Shown: positions 1 to 17,540 of the stretch, piece by piece
How the letters are laid out: each line of letters begins with the position of its first letter
How positions within the stretch are numbered: position 1 is the first letter of the stretch
Assembly (NCBI GenBank): GCA_905250125.1
Contig: CAJNOL010000110.1
Coordinates: 132,800-196,799, forward strand
Length of the DNA: 64,000 bases
Reading direction: 5' to 3'
DNA from: Rotaria sordida
Lineage: Eukaryota; Rotifera; Eurotatoria; Philodinida; Philodinidae
The notes under the pieces: model-generated
Seen by the model: the letters and a program-made list of their open reading frames with translations, nothing else
Told to the model about the DNA's origin: nothing
Database searches by the model: none
Program-made: the position numbers and the translations under genes

Positions 1-149
1 CTCTAATTATACAAGTAATCTTTTATATAATAATAGTCAAGCTTAACTCCAAAAAACAAATTCTGTCATGTTATTTCAAACAAACAAATAAAAAAACAGA
101 ATTAAATATCTAGAACAAACTTCCACAGGAGAATTCTGGATTTTCATAA

Positions 150-5182
<5,033 letters not shown>

Positions 5183-8100
5183 CAAAATATTAATACAAAA
5201 CTTTTTTTTTTTCGTTTTTTTCTGTTTTTGTCATTAATTATTATTATTATTATTATTATATTTTTACTTATGTCAGATATTTGTTTTTTCGAAAACAGCC
5301 GCTCTTAATCTTCACATCTTTCATTTTCTCTTTGCTTTTGTTTCTCATCTAGTCTATACTTTTGATTTCATGTATTTTTTTTCTTTTTAAACATAACAAA
5401 AGAGAAAACATATGCATATATGTATATATATATATACATATACAGAGAGAGAAATTATATAAAAGTGAGTGTTCTTCACACTGTAACGTATTTGTAGTTA
5501 TATTGTTGTTCGTTTTTTTCTTTTTTGTTTTTTTGTTTTTGGAAAAAAACCTTGCAATGACAATTATAATTTATATGTTTATTTATATGATATTGATACA
5601 GTAGTCATTTGATGTCATATTGATGTAAACATTTCATATGAAACACTCGATGATATTCAGTTTTGTCTTTGTTTATGTATCTGTCTATCAATGACAAAAT
5701 GCTTACGAATCATAGTTTTGATGAATAATTTCATGCATAGTCAACTGAAAAAACTACAAGGTTCTCAGAAGATTTTTTTCGTTTGTAGAGTTCGTTGCGT
5801 GGATCATTCTAGTAGAAAAAATCTTCAAATTTACTCAATAAATCATGGTGTTCGGAATAAAATACTCAAAAATTTTGGCTATTTCTGACTACTACTGAGT
5901 GGTAGTACACAGCGAGATCTACAGGCAAAAAAAACCTTCTAAGAACAATGTGTCTTTTGCGGTTGACTACTCATGGAAGTATCTGTCAAAAATACGACTC
6001 GCAAGCATTTTGTCATTGATAGTGTATTCGCATAAAGACAAGAATAAGAAAAGAAAAACAAACAGTCCATTAATACAATTGACAGGTCATGCATACTTCT
6101 TGACTTTCTTTTGACAATAATCTCTAAATGTATTCGTAAGTGATTTCATTCGAATAAAAAACTACTGCTTGATTATTGAATATAATATACAATCTTGAAG
6201 GTACAGATCTTAGTGTAAGAAAGGATAGGGTGAGTTAGGCTCTTCCACTTTTTATGTTCTCTCCGCAAAAATTTCAAAGTGTTACTTGAAAGCTGCCTGC
6301 CAAATTTTTAGCTCCTTCCACTCCTAAAAACTATCGAGAGCCCTACTTGAAGACGACATTACGATGTTTATAAGTAACGACAGTAATGTGAACAAATGTG
6401 TAATATGGAATTCTTAAATCATATTGAATTTGATTATTCTTAAAAAGACTATCATATTTAATTAAATTTTTTTCATTTTCGTTATACAACTATTTCTTTT
6501 TTCAAATAAACAATGCCTACTGTAACCAATAAAACTAAGCAGTAAGTCATCTATAGATCATCAATTGTACTTCAATCGACATGAAGTATGTAAATGTAAT
6601 ATTCATAGTCAATAGGCAGAGACTTATGTGTCTCATCGAATTAAAATAAAAGTCAATGAAGATCAACTACAAACGATAAACATGAAATTTACATTGAATA
6701 GAATATATTATTCGATCGAACTAAAATAATTCAGATGATTTTTCGTGTAGGTGATGATTAGAATTTTGTTGATTTGTACTTGTAAATGTAACATTCTTGT
6801 TTTTTTTTTTTGTTTATTCTTCATACTATCATCGTTTGACATCATATTTATACAGTCGATATAATTCTTCTCATTCAGGCGACTGTACAATTGTCAGCCT
6901 TCAAAAAAAAAAGAACGAAAGATTGATTTCATGTACTAATGTGTAATTACAGTCGAACTTTATCTCTGTGTTTTTATCATTATTAGTTTTCTTTGAAATC
7001 TTGGATAATAATTTAGTGTCTTTTAGTAATAGATTTCAGATGAAGATTTTTGTCTTGGTACTTATATTTTTCATTATGAATAAGATAGTTAAATAACAAT
7101 CGCTTTTTCAAATTATACTTGTAAGAAAATACAATAACATAAATTGAAAAAATATCTATTTTATTTTTAGAAATCTTAGTATAATCTTCATTCAATGGTT
7201 TTTATTTATTCGAAAAGAAGCTTAAAGATTCTTGTTGAAGTACTTTGATATTTCCGATGATTGGGACTCGTACTTCACTATATGCTTAATTATGGGATAT
7301 GACAATTCAGATAGGAATAGGTTTTTTCTCTCTACAAGCTATTACTAAAAAGCAATAAACTATTATCTGTGAATTTAATTGAAAGTAATAATAGTAAAGA
7401 GACAATCACCATAACAATTATCATCTTCAATTACATATAAGTACATGAAATAAAAATTCTTATTCCTTTAGTAGAGTAGATTAAATGCTAAAGCGCATAT
7501 TGGTCGTACAATTATTAGTTCAAACTATGATAGTATGAACAAAAAAAGTAGAAAAATATTAGGTCTATAGTTTACTTTAGCTATGAGAATATATCAAATT
7601 ATTAGAAATGATCTATCATTGAATCTCACGAGTGCAACATACTTGAAATGTAATCGAATAAAAACGTATTTTAGCATTTTATACAATTCAAATATTATTT
7701 ATAAATGCTAATATTATATTAAATATTCTTTACAACTAACATTTTTTTTTCTCTAATAACCATATGAAATAATGATTACTCCAATGAGACTATCATATAG
7801 CCTAATAATCTCTCATGATGCTGAATAATATAAATAAACAACAACCATTTATACTATGTTATATTAAAATAACTATACGATTCGATATCTTATGATGCAA
7901 TGACTTAATGATCTGATGCTTGAAAAGAAAATGTCAAAATTTATGTAGTTGCATTATCAATAGATTGATAATTGTTCAATGTTTGTAGATTATTATGAGG
8001 AAATGAATTGTTTTTTTTTTGTCTATTATTAGGTTTTATTCATCATATTCACATTATTATTCATTAACATTTTCATAAAAACTAATAATTATTTATTGCA

Positions 8101-8334
8101 TATCATATTCTCCTTTAATAAAATGATTTTGATCATTATTACAAATATAATTATCAAGAATATTAATATAGAAATTCAAATTGTTTGATAAAATCAAATC
8201 TATAATAAATTTTATTGATCTGTGTTTACAATAAATTTTTATATTTTGACGTGTGATATGTAACAAACAACATGATTGTTCGGTAATAAAAAATCATTTT
8301 GTTGAAATTTTTTGCTTATTTGCATTTGACATTG
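5183..8334. other. Gene-free intergenic stretch
   Basis: AT-rich sequence downstream of the zinc-finger gene. It opens with poly-T/poly-A tracts, an (ATT)n run near 5236-5261 and TA-rich microsatellite near 5418-5443. Only short chance reading frames are present; no conserved protein segment, tRNA or splice-supported exon was seen. Confidence 0.6.
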
Positions 8335-9195
8335 ATTTAGTTTTGCTTATGAGAGAAACCTCCTAATTGATATATTGCTTTTTGAGTCGAGACTATATGC
8401 ATTATATATATCTAATTGACCTATGAATAACCTGAAAAGAGTTCGTGCCTTTAATTTATTGCTGTCACATGAGAAAATTGATTTTTGAGTTTTAACTTGA
8501 AATTTTGCATAGAGACCGGTCTTAATGAGAGTAACTTATTGTCAATGTTTTTTAAGTCTTTTGACATACTCTTCTATCCAGGAAATATGAGCATAAAAAA
8601 TTTGTCGATTTATATGAGCAATGTAAAAGACACGATGTTACCATAGTTGTATCTTAGGATAGGAACAGCAATGAGATTTGAAACATTAATCCTTTGGTCC
8701 CAGGGTTTTTTTTTCTGAACACAACGAGAAAATCGATTATGTAGTGTTAGAAAATAGTGAATGCACTATGTATGAATATCTTCGACACTTTCAAAATACT
8801 GATAATTTCCTGCATCAACAAAGGAAAGCTATTCTACGCACCATTACCATTCACTTTTAATTTATTTAATATATAAATCTTTCCCTGATTTGATAAAATA
8901 CTCGAAGTGGTATATATACCATGCCCGACACCCAAGGGTTAATATCGTTGACGCTTGTCTCGATGCAAAGTTTCGAATCGGAACTCGAAAATTATTGTTT
9001 CTGGTGTTCCTGAGAGAGAACACGGCATTCAATTAAAAAATACCATAAACATGTAGTATTTCCGCAGCAATAAGCTAATGGCATGAACACATTTCAGGGT
9101 ATTCATAACTCGTTTGGGTCTACACAATGCACATAGTCATCACTCGAAAGCAATTTATCAGCTTGAGAATTTCCCTCGTTAATACAACGTCATTA
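8335..9195. repeat. Fold-back element, copy 1 (interrupted)
   Basis: The left arm (from about 8345, with GAGTCGAGACTATATGCATT, CCTATGAATAACCTGAAAAG, AGAGACCGGTCTTAATGAG) and the right arm (to about 9185, with GGGTATTCATAACTCGTTTG and CAATGCACATAGTC) are imperfect inverted repeats of one another. The same element occurs at 43297-43827 without the central insertion. Ends are approximate. Confidence 0.65.
8690..8938. mobile_element. piggyBac-like MITE flanked by TTAA
   Basis: TTAA at 8686-8689 is followed by TCCTTTGGTCCCAGGG. At the other end CCATGCCCGACACCCAAGGG precedes TTAA at 8939-8942, the reverse complement starting CCCTTGGGTGTCGGGCATGG. TTAA target duplication with CCCTTTGG-type terminal inverted repeats is characteristic of the piggyBac superfamily. 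At 249 bp it is non-autonomous. It appears inserted in the fold-back element at 8335-9195. Confidence 0.55.
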
Positions 9196-9547
9196 TCTTT
9201 TACTCTGTTTTTTTAATTAAATATCATGTGAGAAAATTATCAGACAATCAAATAACCTTTTTATCTTGTATTTGTTGCTCTTTTCTTATCCTATCGATCA
9301 TAGAAAATTGCTTCAATTAGAAGTCAAAATCTTGTATTAAATCGAAAAAACATACATTGAATTGTCGTTTATGTTAGATAATCTTAAAAAATAGAATATA
9401 TACTTTATTAAATCAACTTCTATGTCATTCATCTGTTTTCTAGGGTCATAATTTATATGTCGTCTTTTTTTTTGTTGTTTCTATGATTAGCACCATCGGT
9501 ATACAGTCTAGTACAAATTTAAAATAAAAAAAAAGAAGTATGAGTTC
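9196..9547. other. Intergenic 3' flank of MOSPD2-like gene
   Basis: AT-rich, no coding signal. It probably holds the 3' UTR of the minus-strand gene ending at 9548; AATAAA-like sequence on the minus strand is seen near 9405. Confidence 0.4.
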
Positions 9548-12500
9548 TCACAAATCACTTTTTACAGATGATGATGATGATGATGACGAAAAAGAAAAAA
9601 AATATTTATGCACATCCAATAATAGGACAAGAAATAGAAGTACAAATATTATTAATAGAAGATACCGAATTTGTTTAAGTTCTCTTGCAGTTTCTGCTAT
9701 AGTTGTTTTTTGTAATGTAATCGAATCTTTTAACTAAAATTAAAAACAAAAACAAATTATCGAATAGTTTAATTTCAAAAACAAAACAAGAAAATATTTA
9801 TTTACTATATTTTGCATTGCAACAATTGACGGATCAGACGAAATAGATGAATGTAAAGAATGTATTTCATTTGATTGATTTATAGATGTGACAGATGTTG
9901 GTTTATTACTTAGTGAACATCTCAATCTAAATAAAAAAGTTATCGTTATCAATTTTTATGATATATAAAAAACTAATAATACCTATGTTCATAAAGCACC
10001 GAATTCGGTACAGTTTTCCAAAATTCAATTAATTGTGCTTGTTTTAATTCATGACCAATTAATGTCCATATAATTAAAAATTTTTCCTTATTAATATTAT
10101 TTGTTGGTGTACAATACGCTTTACAAAAAAGAAAACGTCAGAAGTTCAATAAATTTTATTAATAAATAAAAAAGAAAAAACTAACCTTTTAATAAATAAA
10201 CAGAAACAGTAGTTTTTGCACCTGGATGTAAAAGACTACAACCGGGTTTAACACGAAATTTATCAGGTGATGTTGTTTTAATTTTAAATGTTAAAATTTT
10301 ATCACCCATATTTGTTAATTGTAATGTTTGAACACAATCACTTGTTCCTTGTGATAAAGGATCTATTCGTTCAAAGATCATTTCATCATATGGTCTAAGA
10401 GAAAACAATTTTTTTGTTTTTGAAAAAAACAAAATATTTTTTGTAAATATATGCAAACCTTATTCCAAGTCCATGATAAACTTTTTCTTCACCCATACAT
10501 CCATTTACTAAATTTGGTTTTTGTAGAATGGACTAGAATAATTAAATTATAAAATAATGCATCTTTCATTATGAAAAATTTACTTTTCGAGACACTATGT
10601 GACATGAATCAGACGTAGATGTGGAATGATTAGATTCTTCTGGTGTTAGTAGTTCATCATGAGATGGTGAATCAATCTTTGGTATATTGTCAGTTGTTAT
10701 TATTGATTCTGTTGGTGATGATGAAAGGGGTATATCAAGTGAATTACTATCAGCAAAAGTAACCTAAGAATAGAATCAAAGCTAATACAAGAAACAAAAA
10801 AATTTTAATAAAAAAATAAAAATTACTTTTTTCTTTAAACTTGCATTCATTGAATCTTCAACAGCTTCGTTTATTGGATCATGAAGATGAACATAATTTG
10901 TTGTATCCTAAAATCAAAAATAAAAATAAAAATTTATTATCATTAAATAATTAATAAATTTAAAAATGTATCTTTTCATCTTATTGTTTATTATCTACTA
11001 AATAAACGCTATATATATATATAGATATATAATCAATCTATCGTTTTTTTTCGCTTATTCAAATGAAGTCATCGTTCAAATATTTATGATCTAAATACAT
11101 ACAAACGAGAAAAGAAGAAAAGTAAAATAGATAAATAGAAAGATAAATTCTTTTTTTTTTTTTATCGATTTGATCGAATGTCTCTCATTCTCTATTCACA
11201 TACATCATTCAGATTGAGAGCTTTGTGCGACATGGTTAGATAGATAAAACACTAGAGAACATCGTAATAACTTATTAAATAATCTGAAAAACTTTTGTCG
11301 TCGTAGTCGTTGTTGTTGTTATTATTATTATTATTGGCATAGTCGACATTTCTCTTTTTATTCTCATTTTCTTCATCGTCTTCGATGCTGCTGTTGATGT
11401 CATTACTGGTAGACTTGTCGTTGTGTCGTTCATACTCACCCTCGAGAGAGTAGCAAGCTTCACCCGACTTCTTTCTTTTTGTCTATGCGTTCGATTCTGA
11501 TGAAAGCTGCAGGACGAGAAAGATAAAAAAAAACGATGACGCATATAGTGAGACCGGATAAAAATAGAAGGAAAAAAAAAGGAAATAACGGTAACAGTAG
11601 GATGGAACACAAGAATGAAATAACTACATTGTTTTCCTATCATCTGTCTATCTACCAATGTTCGTAATGCATATATAGAAACGCTTATGTTTGTATATAC
11701 ATATATACATACATAACAATAGTGAACGTTTTGTTATTTTTTTGTTTTTCTTTCTCGTGTTATTTCGAAAGAAACGGAAAACGGAAATGAAGACAATAAA
11801 ATTGTCTAAAAAGTCAGCGGAAAAACATATATCTACTTATCTGACTATGGCAAAGTGCAGTGCATCCATTAGATAAACAAAAAAGCACTGAGCTTCTTCG
11901 ATTTTTTTTGTCCTTGTTTTTTTTCTTTATATATCATACTCAATCTTCAACTGGATCAACTCGGTTCACTTACATTGCCGCCCATTGCTATTGACAATTG
12001 ATCGGGTTGCACATACTGTGTGATCGATTTAGCATCGACGAATTTAATAAATTGTTCTGCTTCAGCGGGCAACCACGAACGAATTAGTCTCCATACAGCT
12101 AAGAATAGAAAAAATAAATAGACGCAATCATTTTTTTTTCTCTCTCTCTCTCTCTCTCTTGTTTTTTTTTTCTTTCTCCAAACATACGGACATTTACCTT
12201 GCAAAATAAATGGCATTTTATAAATCATCATATAAGCTAAAATCAATGACATTATAGAAAACGAACTCGATGCATGTTTGATAAGATACCTAATAATCCT
12301 GGGTAACCAATTTGCACAGAACTAATAATAAATTTGACTAAATCCAAATCCTAATAAAAAATAAGCTAGATCGATTGAATAAAATTCTAAGAAAACGAAC
12401 TAGATTTCTGAGACCAGTTTCACTTAAATCAAAAAGAATAACAATTTTTTCACCTGGATGACGTCGAATATGTCTTTCAAAAGTATATGTTATAAAACGT

Positions 12501-13167
12501 TTCACAGCTTCATTATCTTCTTGACCTTTCTTAAATGTTCGAACATCAAAATGAACTATAGAGAATAGAAAATTGAAATCTAATAAGACAAAAAAAAAAG
12601 AAAAGATTTCCGATTTACGTAGTGGATAATTGCTCATGTCACGATTTTTAAAATAGATTCCATTGCGATCGAAATAATCGGCCGGAAATTCATTTGTTGA
12701 GACGTCTATTAGAAAGAAAGAAAGAAAATATATATATATATATATATATTTACGAAATTATGAAGAAAAATATTAGTTCTATTTTAATTTCAATTGTACC
12801 ATAAACATTATGACTTTTTCTCCAACTCATTGATATATTAAAAATTTGAAGTGCTCGATCTGCATCGAAATCTGGACCAAATTGTCCATGTTGAACATAC
12901 ATTAATGTATATTCATCGACTTCATTGAAACGTTGAATATCATGTAGATCATATAGTTCATTCTCGTTAATTTCTTCTAATAAAAAGTAAATATATTAAG
13001 TTATGTTTTTGTATACAATGAATTGAATCGTACTTTCAAAATGTTTATTGACTAGTTCACGAAATCTATCAACCTTTGAATAATAAAATAAGGTTATTTA
13101 ATTAAAATAATATTTGATAAAATTATACTGAAATTAGTGTTGCAAATGTTGGAATCGATGATGCCAT
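9548..13167 (-). CDS. MOSPD2: MOSPD2-like protein: CRAL-TRIO + MSP domain + C-terminal membrane anchor
   Basis: Fifteen exons (minus strand): 13129-13167, 13034-13073, 12800-12976, 12619-12705, 12401-12555, 12290-12350, 12198-12236, 11974-12098, 10827-10907, 10584-10763, 10459-10532, 10186-10394, 9983-10118, 9806-9926, 9548-9733; all phases agree and give 569 residues (human about 518). A CRAL-TRIO lipid-binding domain spans roughly residues 85-241 (IVILFDLSETG, RSWLPAEAEQF, AMGG). An MSP domain lies around 340-450 (FKIKTTSPDKFRVKPG, QLIEFWKTVP). The last exon encodes a short helix then a membrane segment near 533-547 (LLLIIFVLLFLVLLL). In the family the MSP domain binds FFAT motifs and the anchor places the protein in the ER at membrane contact sites. 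The ATG at 13167 starts a 13-codon first exon. A decayed duplicate lies upstream at 16452-17540. Confidence 0.88.
10908..11973 (-). other. Long intron of the MOSPD2-like gene
   Basis: Separates the exon ending in AMGGN from the one starting DTTNY. It contains a (TTG/TTA)n-like stretch near 11300-11340, short microsatellites and chance reading frames on both strands. No second gene or terminal repeats were recognised. Confidence 0.55.
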
Positions 13168-14955
13168 GTGACAAAGTGGTATAACACAAAAAAAGAATAA
13201 GATGTGATACACTGAAACGAGATAACAGATACAGAAACGAACCAATATAAATCAAACATGAAAACAATAATATACGATGATAGATATATTTATAATTGCT
13301 TTATAATTCATCTCAATTACTAAATTTTTTTTTTATAGTATCTGAAAAAATAATAAATAATAATTTTTGTTTCATTTTTTTATTAATTTCAATAATTACA
13401 GGCAATTCATATTTCATATATACTTATATTGAATTTCCATATCTTTATTAATGTTTCATTTAGATCACAAAGAATGAATACATTTAGTATTTCCGGAAAG
13501 CTTTCTAATCACAGAAAATTTTCTATAATTAACTGAAAAACTTTAAATATTGATTTTCTTCAAGGAAAAAAAAAATTTTTTTTTTATATAGAATATTTAT
13601 CGAACTCAATGACCTAAGTTTTTTATTATAATGACGCAGAAAGTCAAAGTAATTTCTATTCAAACAAAAATAAATAAATGATTAATATTTATATAATAAA
13701 TAAGGAAAGCATAGGAAAAACAAACAAACAATTTTTAGATAAAAAATGAAAAAGAAAACCATAACGTTTTTGTTTTTATGCATATGTATTCACACCATTT
13801 CTATAAAAAGGTAAGATTCGAAGTAAGGATAATGCCATCTATGTTTATATAAGTTTGAATAATTTGTGATCGTTAAACATTTAGATGTAGAATTTTCTTC
13901 TCATTAATATTACTAACGAACATATATAAGAAAATAAATATTTGCATAACAAACAAAAAAAACATACACTTACATTCAACTTTAGTTTTTTTTTTCTTAT
14001 ATTCAACATGTTACGTGATTTTATTCTAATTTCATATATTCTAAAAAAAATATAAAATAGATTAGTTCTTTTAATAGAAATTTTCAATATTTCTTTCAAA
14101 ATTTATAAAAGATATTCTCCAATGATAATCAAAACACTAGACATCACTTCAAAAACTAATAACATATTATCTTTAGTATTTAGAATAATCATTAGAGTTA
14201 ATAACTCAATATTCTAAGTTTTTTTTTTCTAGTATATAGATTTCTATACTCATGAGAATGTAAAGACTAATCATTCGTATGGAAAATTTTAATGATTCTA
14301 GTAGTCTATATATGATTACAGTAATAAAGCGTTGAAGAAAATTTAACATGTCTATTATTCTATATATAAGTATACTATCTGTAAATCTATTATGATAAAA
14401 AACATTTTAAATATCTTCTCGTTTCGTTCGAATATATATTTAGAAAAATAAATTATTTAAATATCAAAGAGAGAAAATAGATGAAAACTAAAGCATGTTT
14501 AGGTAAACGAACATCATTAATTTCTTTTTTTTATTTTTTGGAATATTATGTGTGATTCGATAATTGAATCAGTTTCTTTCACTCACATCAGTACACATCA
14601 TCATCGGCAATTAATTCAGATTGAATGAACAGTGCGATTGATAAATTTAATAGTTCGATTGAGCTTCAATTAATAGCTGTAAATGAATGATTTTCTACAC
14701 TACTGAAACAAAAGGATCTGTACATAAATATATATTTCTCATAGCTAAAACAAAGACTTTCTCATTAAAATCTATGGTTGTTTATATACAAGTATAGAAA
14801 TCAAATGAATTAATAATAGAAAACAAAATAACTTATGAGCTAATGCTGAATAATAAATTTAGTACGAGCGTTTATCCTTTATTGATAAACAACAATCGAA
14901 TAAACAAGAAGTATATTTAAAGTATTGGACTCTTTTTATTTATTTATTCAATATA
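13168..14955. other. Gene-free stretch 5' of MOSPD2-like gene
   Basis: AT-rich upstream flank of the minus-strand gene. Presumably it includes the promoter, but no motif could be assigned. No coding or repeat structure was recognised. Confidence 0.5.
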
Positions 14956-15548
14956 CACCTCTGAACAAAAGTCTTCTTCCCTTCATCCTTTTGTTCGTAT
15001 AGAAACCCTTGAGCCTCAAGTGAATGTTGGTTACATGAATGATGTAAATACTGTATTCTAGTATAGTGTATGATTGATTACGACTTATTTCAATGAAGAA
15101 TGTACGTCATTCTATACAATCGGTCAATACGACAAATTAGTTGGTCGATAAAATCCTTCATGGCTAGGTTATCTCTTTTTGTGGTATTTTCTGAATGTTT
15201 TACTAGTTTTATTTTATCTGTATTTGTATAATCTGATATGCCGTATTCTCGGAAGAGCTTCGCGTCAGTGACGAAAAGAATTTAATGATCTAAATCAGTA
15301 AAACAGTAAGCAGATACGAAAAAAAAAGAGATAGCCTGATCGTGAAACATTCTGTCAACCAACTTATCTGTAGTGTTGCTCAATTCTATTGAAAGACATT
15401 TTTCATTGAAGTAAATTATCATCAATCATACACTATACTACAATAAAGTACTCAAGCCATTCTTGTTACTAAAATTCACTTGAAATTAAAGAGATTCTAT
15501 ATGCAAAAAATGATAGGGGGAAGGAAAAGGAACTTTTATCTAGAGGTG
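14956..15548. mobile_element. Tc1/mariner-like fold-back MITE
   Basis: Flanked by TA at 14954-14955 and 15549-15550. The left end CACCTCTGAACAAAAGTCTT and the reverse complement of the right end CACCTCTAGATAAAAGTTCC match. Similarity between the arms continues almost to the centre (for example TAGTATAGTGTATGATTGAT in both, and GGTTATCTCTTTTT versus GGCTATCTCTTTTT). About 593 bp with no transposase frame, so a non-autonomous long-hairpin element. The assignment rests on TA flanks and the AAAAGTCTT-like tip. Confidence 0.65.
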
Positions 15549-16451
15549 TAATTCGATATTGATCATGTTATATACACCTTAAAGCATATAGATCATTTTC
15601 ATCAAAATATCGAGTATCATATTTATTACTTAATTTAATAAATTCTAATCGAAAAACTCGATAATTATTCCAAAAAAATCTATCATACTTGCAAAAAATT
15701 AATTCTCAATAATTTTCATTCTAAAGAAAAAAATCTTTCAAAATTTTTTTTAAAATATACTATTGTTAAAGTTTGAAAGATTGTTATTGATAATATCATT
15801 GAACAAAAAGAAATGAACTATACTAAAATAAAATCTCAAAATTCAAACTTTAAAACAAAATTTTTCGTATTATGTACAAATATCAACTACTTTTCAATGT
15901 TCGAAAATACTATAAAGGACATTTAATTGTGTCACATATAAAACTCTATTTTAATACATAACAATCGATATATATTCAATTCTTATGTTGTGCAAAGGAC
16001 GCGTAGTCATCAAGTATGAATCATGAGAACACTGTAGAGTACGAAAAGTATAGTGTTACTGTATGCGCACAAACAAATATAAATATAGGTAAGCAAAGAA
16101 TATGATAATTTGTTTTATATAGACATTTAAAAATATATTACTAATATTCACCTGAATCATTGTAATAATATTATGAAAATAAATAGAATATATACATTTG
16201 ACTTTTGTCCAGTATATGTTTAATATTAATATTTAAAAAAAATTTTTTCCTGTCTAACAAATGATGAAATAGTTAAACCATATGATAAAAAAATTTCTCA
16301 CATAGATTTCAAAATATTTCTATTGATTAATTACCTTTAATCTTTTTTAATCATATCTGTTAAATTTCTCTAGCAAAAAGAAAAAGAAAAAAATTAGAAT
16401 TATTTTCAAAAAGAATTACATGATTTACTTTTTTGTATAATTAAGATTCAT
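15549..16451. other. Gene-free stretch
   Basis: AT-rich sequence between the MITE and the MOSPD2 pseudogene. No coding signal; the later exons of the MOSPD2 gene are not recognisable here. Confidence 0.5.
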
Positions 16452-17540
16452 CACTTGCAGTACCACCCATTGCTTTTGATAATTGATCAAGTGAATATAT
16501 ACTGCGTAATAGTTTTTTCATCAACAAATATAACAGCATTTTGACCGTCAGTTGGTAACCATGTTTTAATTAATTTTTAAACTGCTAAAAAAGAAAAAAG
16601 AAAATTAACATATAAAATATCTTATCGCACGTATAAAAATAGATTCTTTTTACCTTGTAAAATACATGGAAGTTTACAGACCAACATATGAACTAAAAAA
16701 ACTATAAATCATCATTCATTAAAACAAACAAATAAGCATACAAAGTAATCCTGGATAATAATACGTCAAACAATTGATAGCAAATCTAATAAGATCATAA
16801 TCCTTAATAGAAAAAAAGCTTAAATAAACAAAAAAAAAAGTAAATCATATATATATATAAAACTAACCAAATGTTTGAGACCTGTTTCACTCAGATAAAA
16901 TAGTATAACAATTTTTTGACCAAGATGAGTTTGTACGAATCACATAATGTACTATACAATAGAAAAATTAAGATATTAAAGAAAAATAGAAACATATTAG
17001 AATTAAACTTACATATTCAATAATTAATAATATCATGATTTTTATAAAATATTGCATTTTAATCAAAATAATATGATGGAAATTGATCAATTGATACATC
17101 TAAAATAATGATCAATTCATTTTTACAAATAAACATTAATCTTCTCTCAAATAAAAACAAAATTTACCATAGACATTATGTTGTTTTCGCTATGTCATTG
17201 TTTCATGAAAATGACGAAAAGCTTTTGGTTCATCAAATGTTTTATCATGCTGTCTATATTGTATAAACATAAATGTATATTCATTGATTTCATTGAAACG
17301 TTTGATATCACATACATCATATTCTTCACCATTACTAATTTGTTCTGAAGAGAATCAGATAAAAAAAATAGAAAACAACACGAAATAATAAATAATTACT
17401 TGAAAAATGTTCATTAATCGCTTTTCGAAATGCTTCAACCTTTGCGCAAAAAAAAACCGAGCACTAAAAAAAAGAAACAAAATCATATTTTTAAAATTTA
17501 CTGTAATTTATGTTTAAAATGTTGGAATTGCTATAACCAT
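16452..17540 (-). pseudogene. Decayed 5'-half duplicate of the MOSPD2-like gene
   Basis: On the minus strand, remnants occur in the same order as exons 1-8 of the intact gene at 9548-13167. A first-exon remnant (AIPTF versus SIPTF) lies near 17520-17540. Further on are DIKRFNEINEYTFMF versus DIQRFNEVDEYTLMY, IVILFYLSETGLKHL versus IVILFDLSETGLRNL, and KTWLP then a GG near 16460. Defects include stops at two tryptophan positions (MSW to MT-stop; AVW to AV-stop), frameshifts, one near the LDQLSKAMGG segment, and Asp to Tyr in the FDLSETG motif. Intron positions are preserved, so it arose by DNA duplication, not retrotransposition. MSP-domain exons are absent. Confidence 0.8.

Noticed and set aside
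9540-9737. 65-codon plus-strand frame starting MSSHKSLFTDDDD
   Set aside because: It is the antisense shadow of the last MOSPD2 exon (9548-9733), whose minus-strand reading gives the expected helix and membrane anchor.
11275-11658. 127-codon reading frame on the minus strand in the MOSPD2 intron
   Set aside because: Low-complexity Ile/Thr runs from repeat DNA, no family match, and the flanking exons join perfectly in phase without it.
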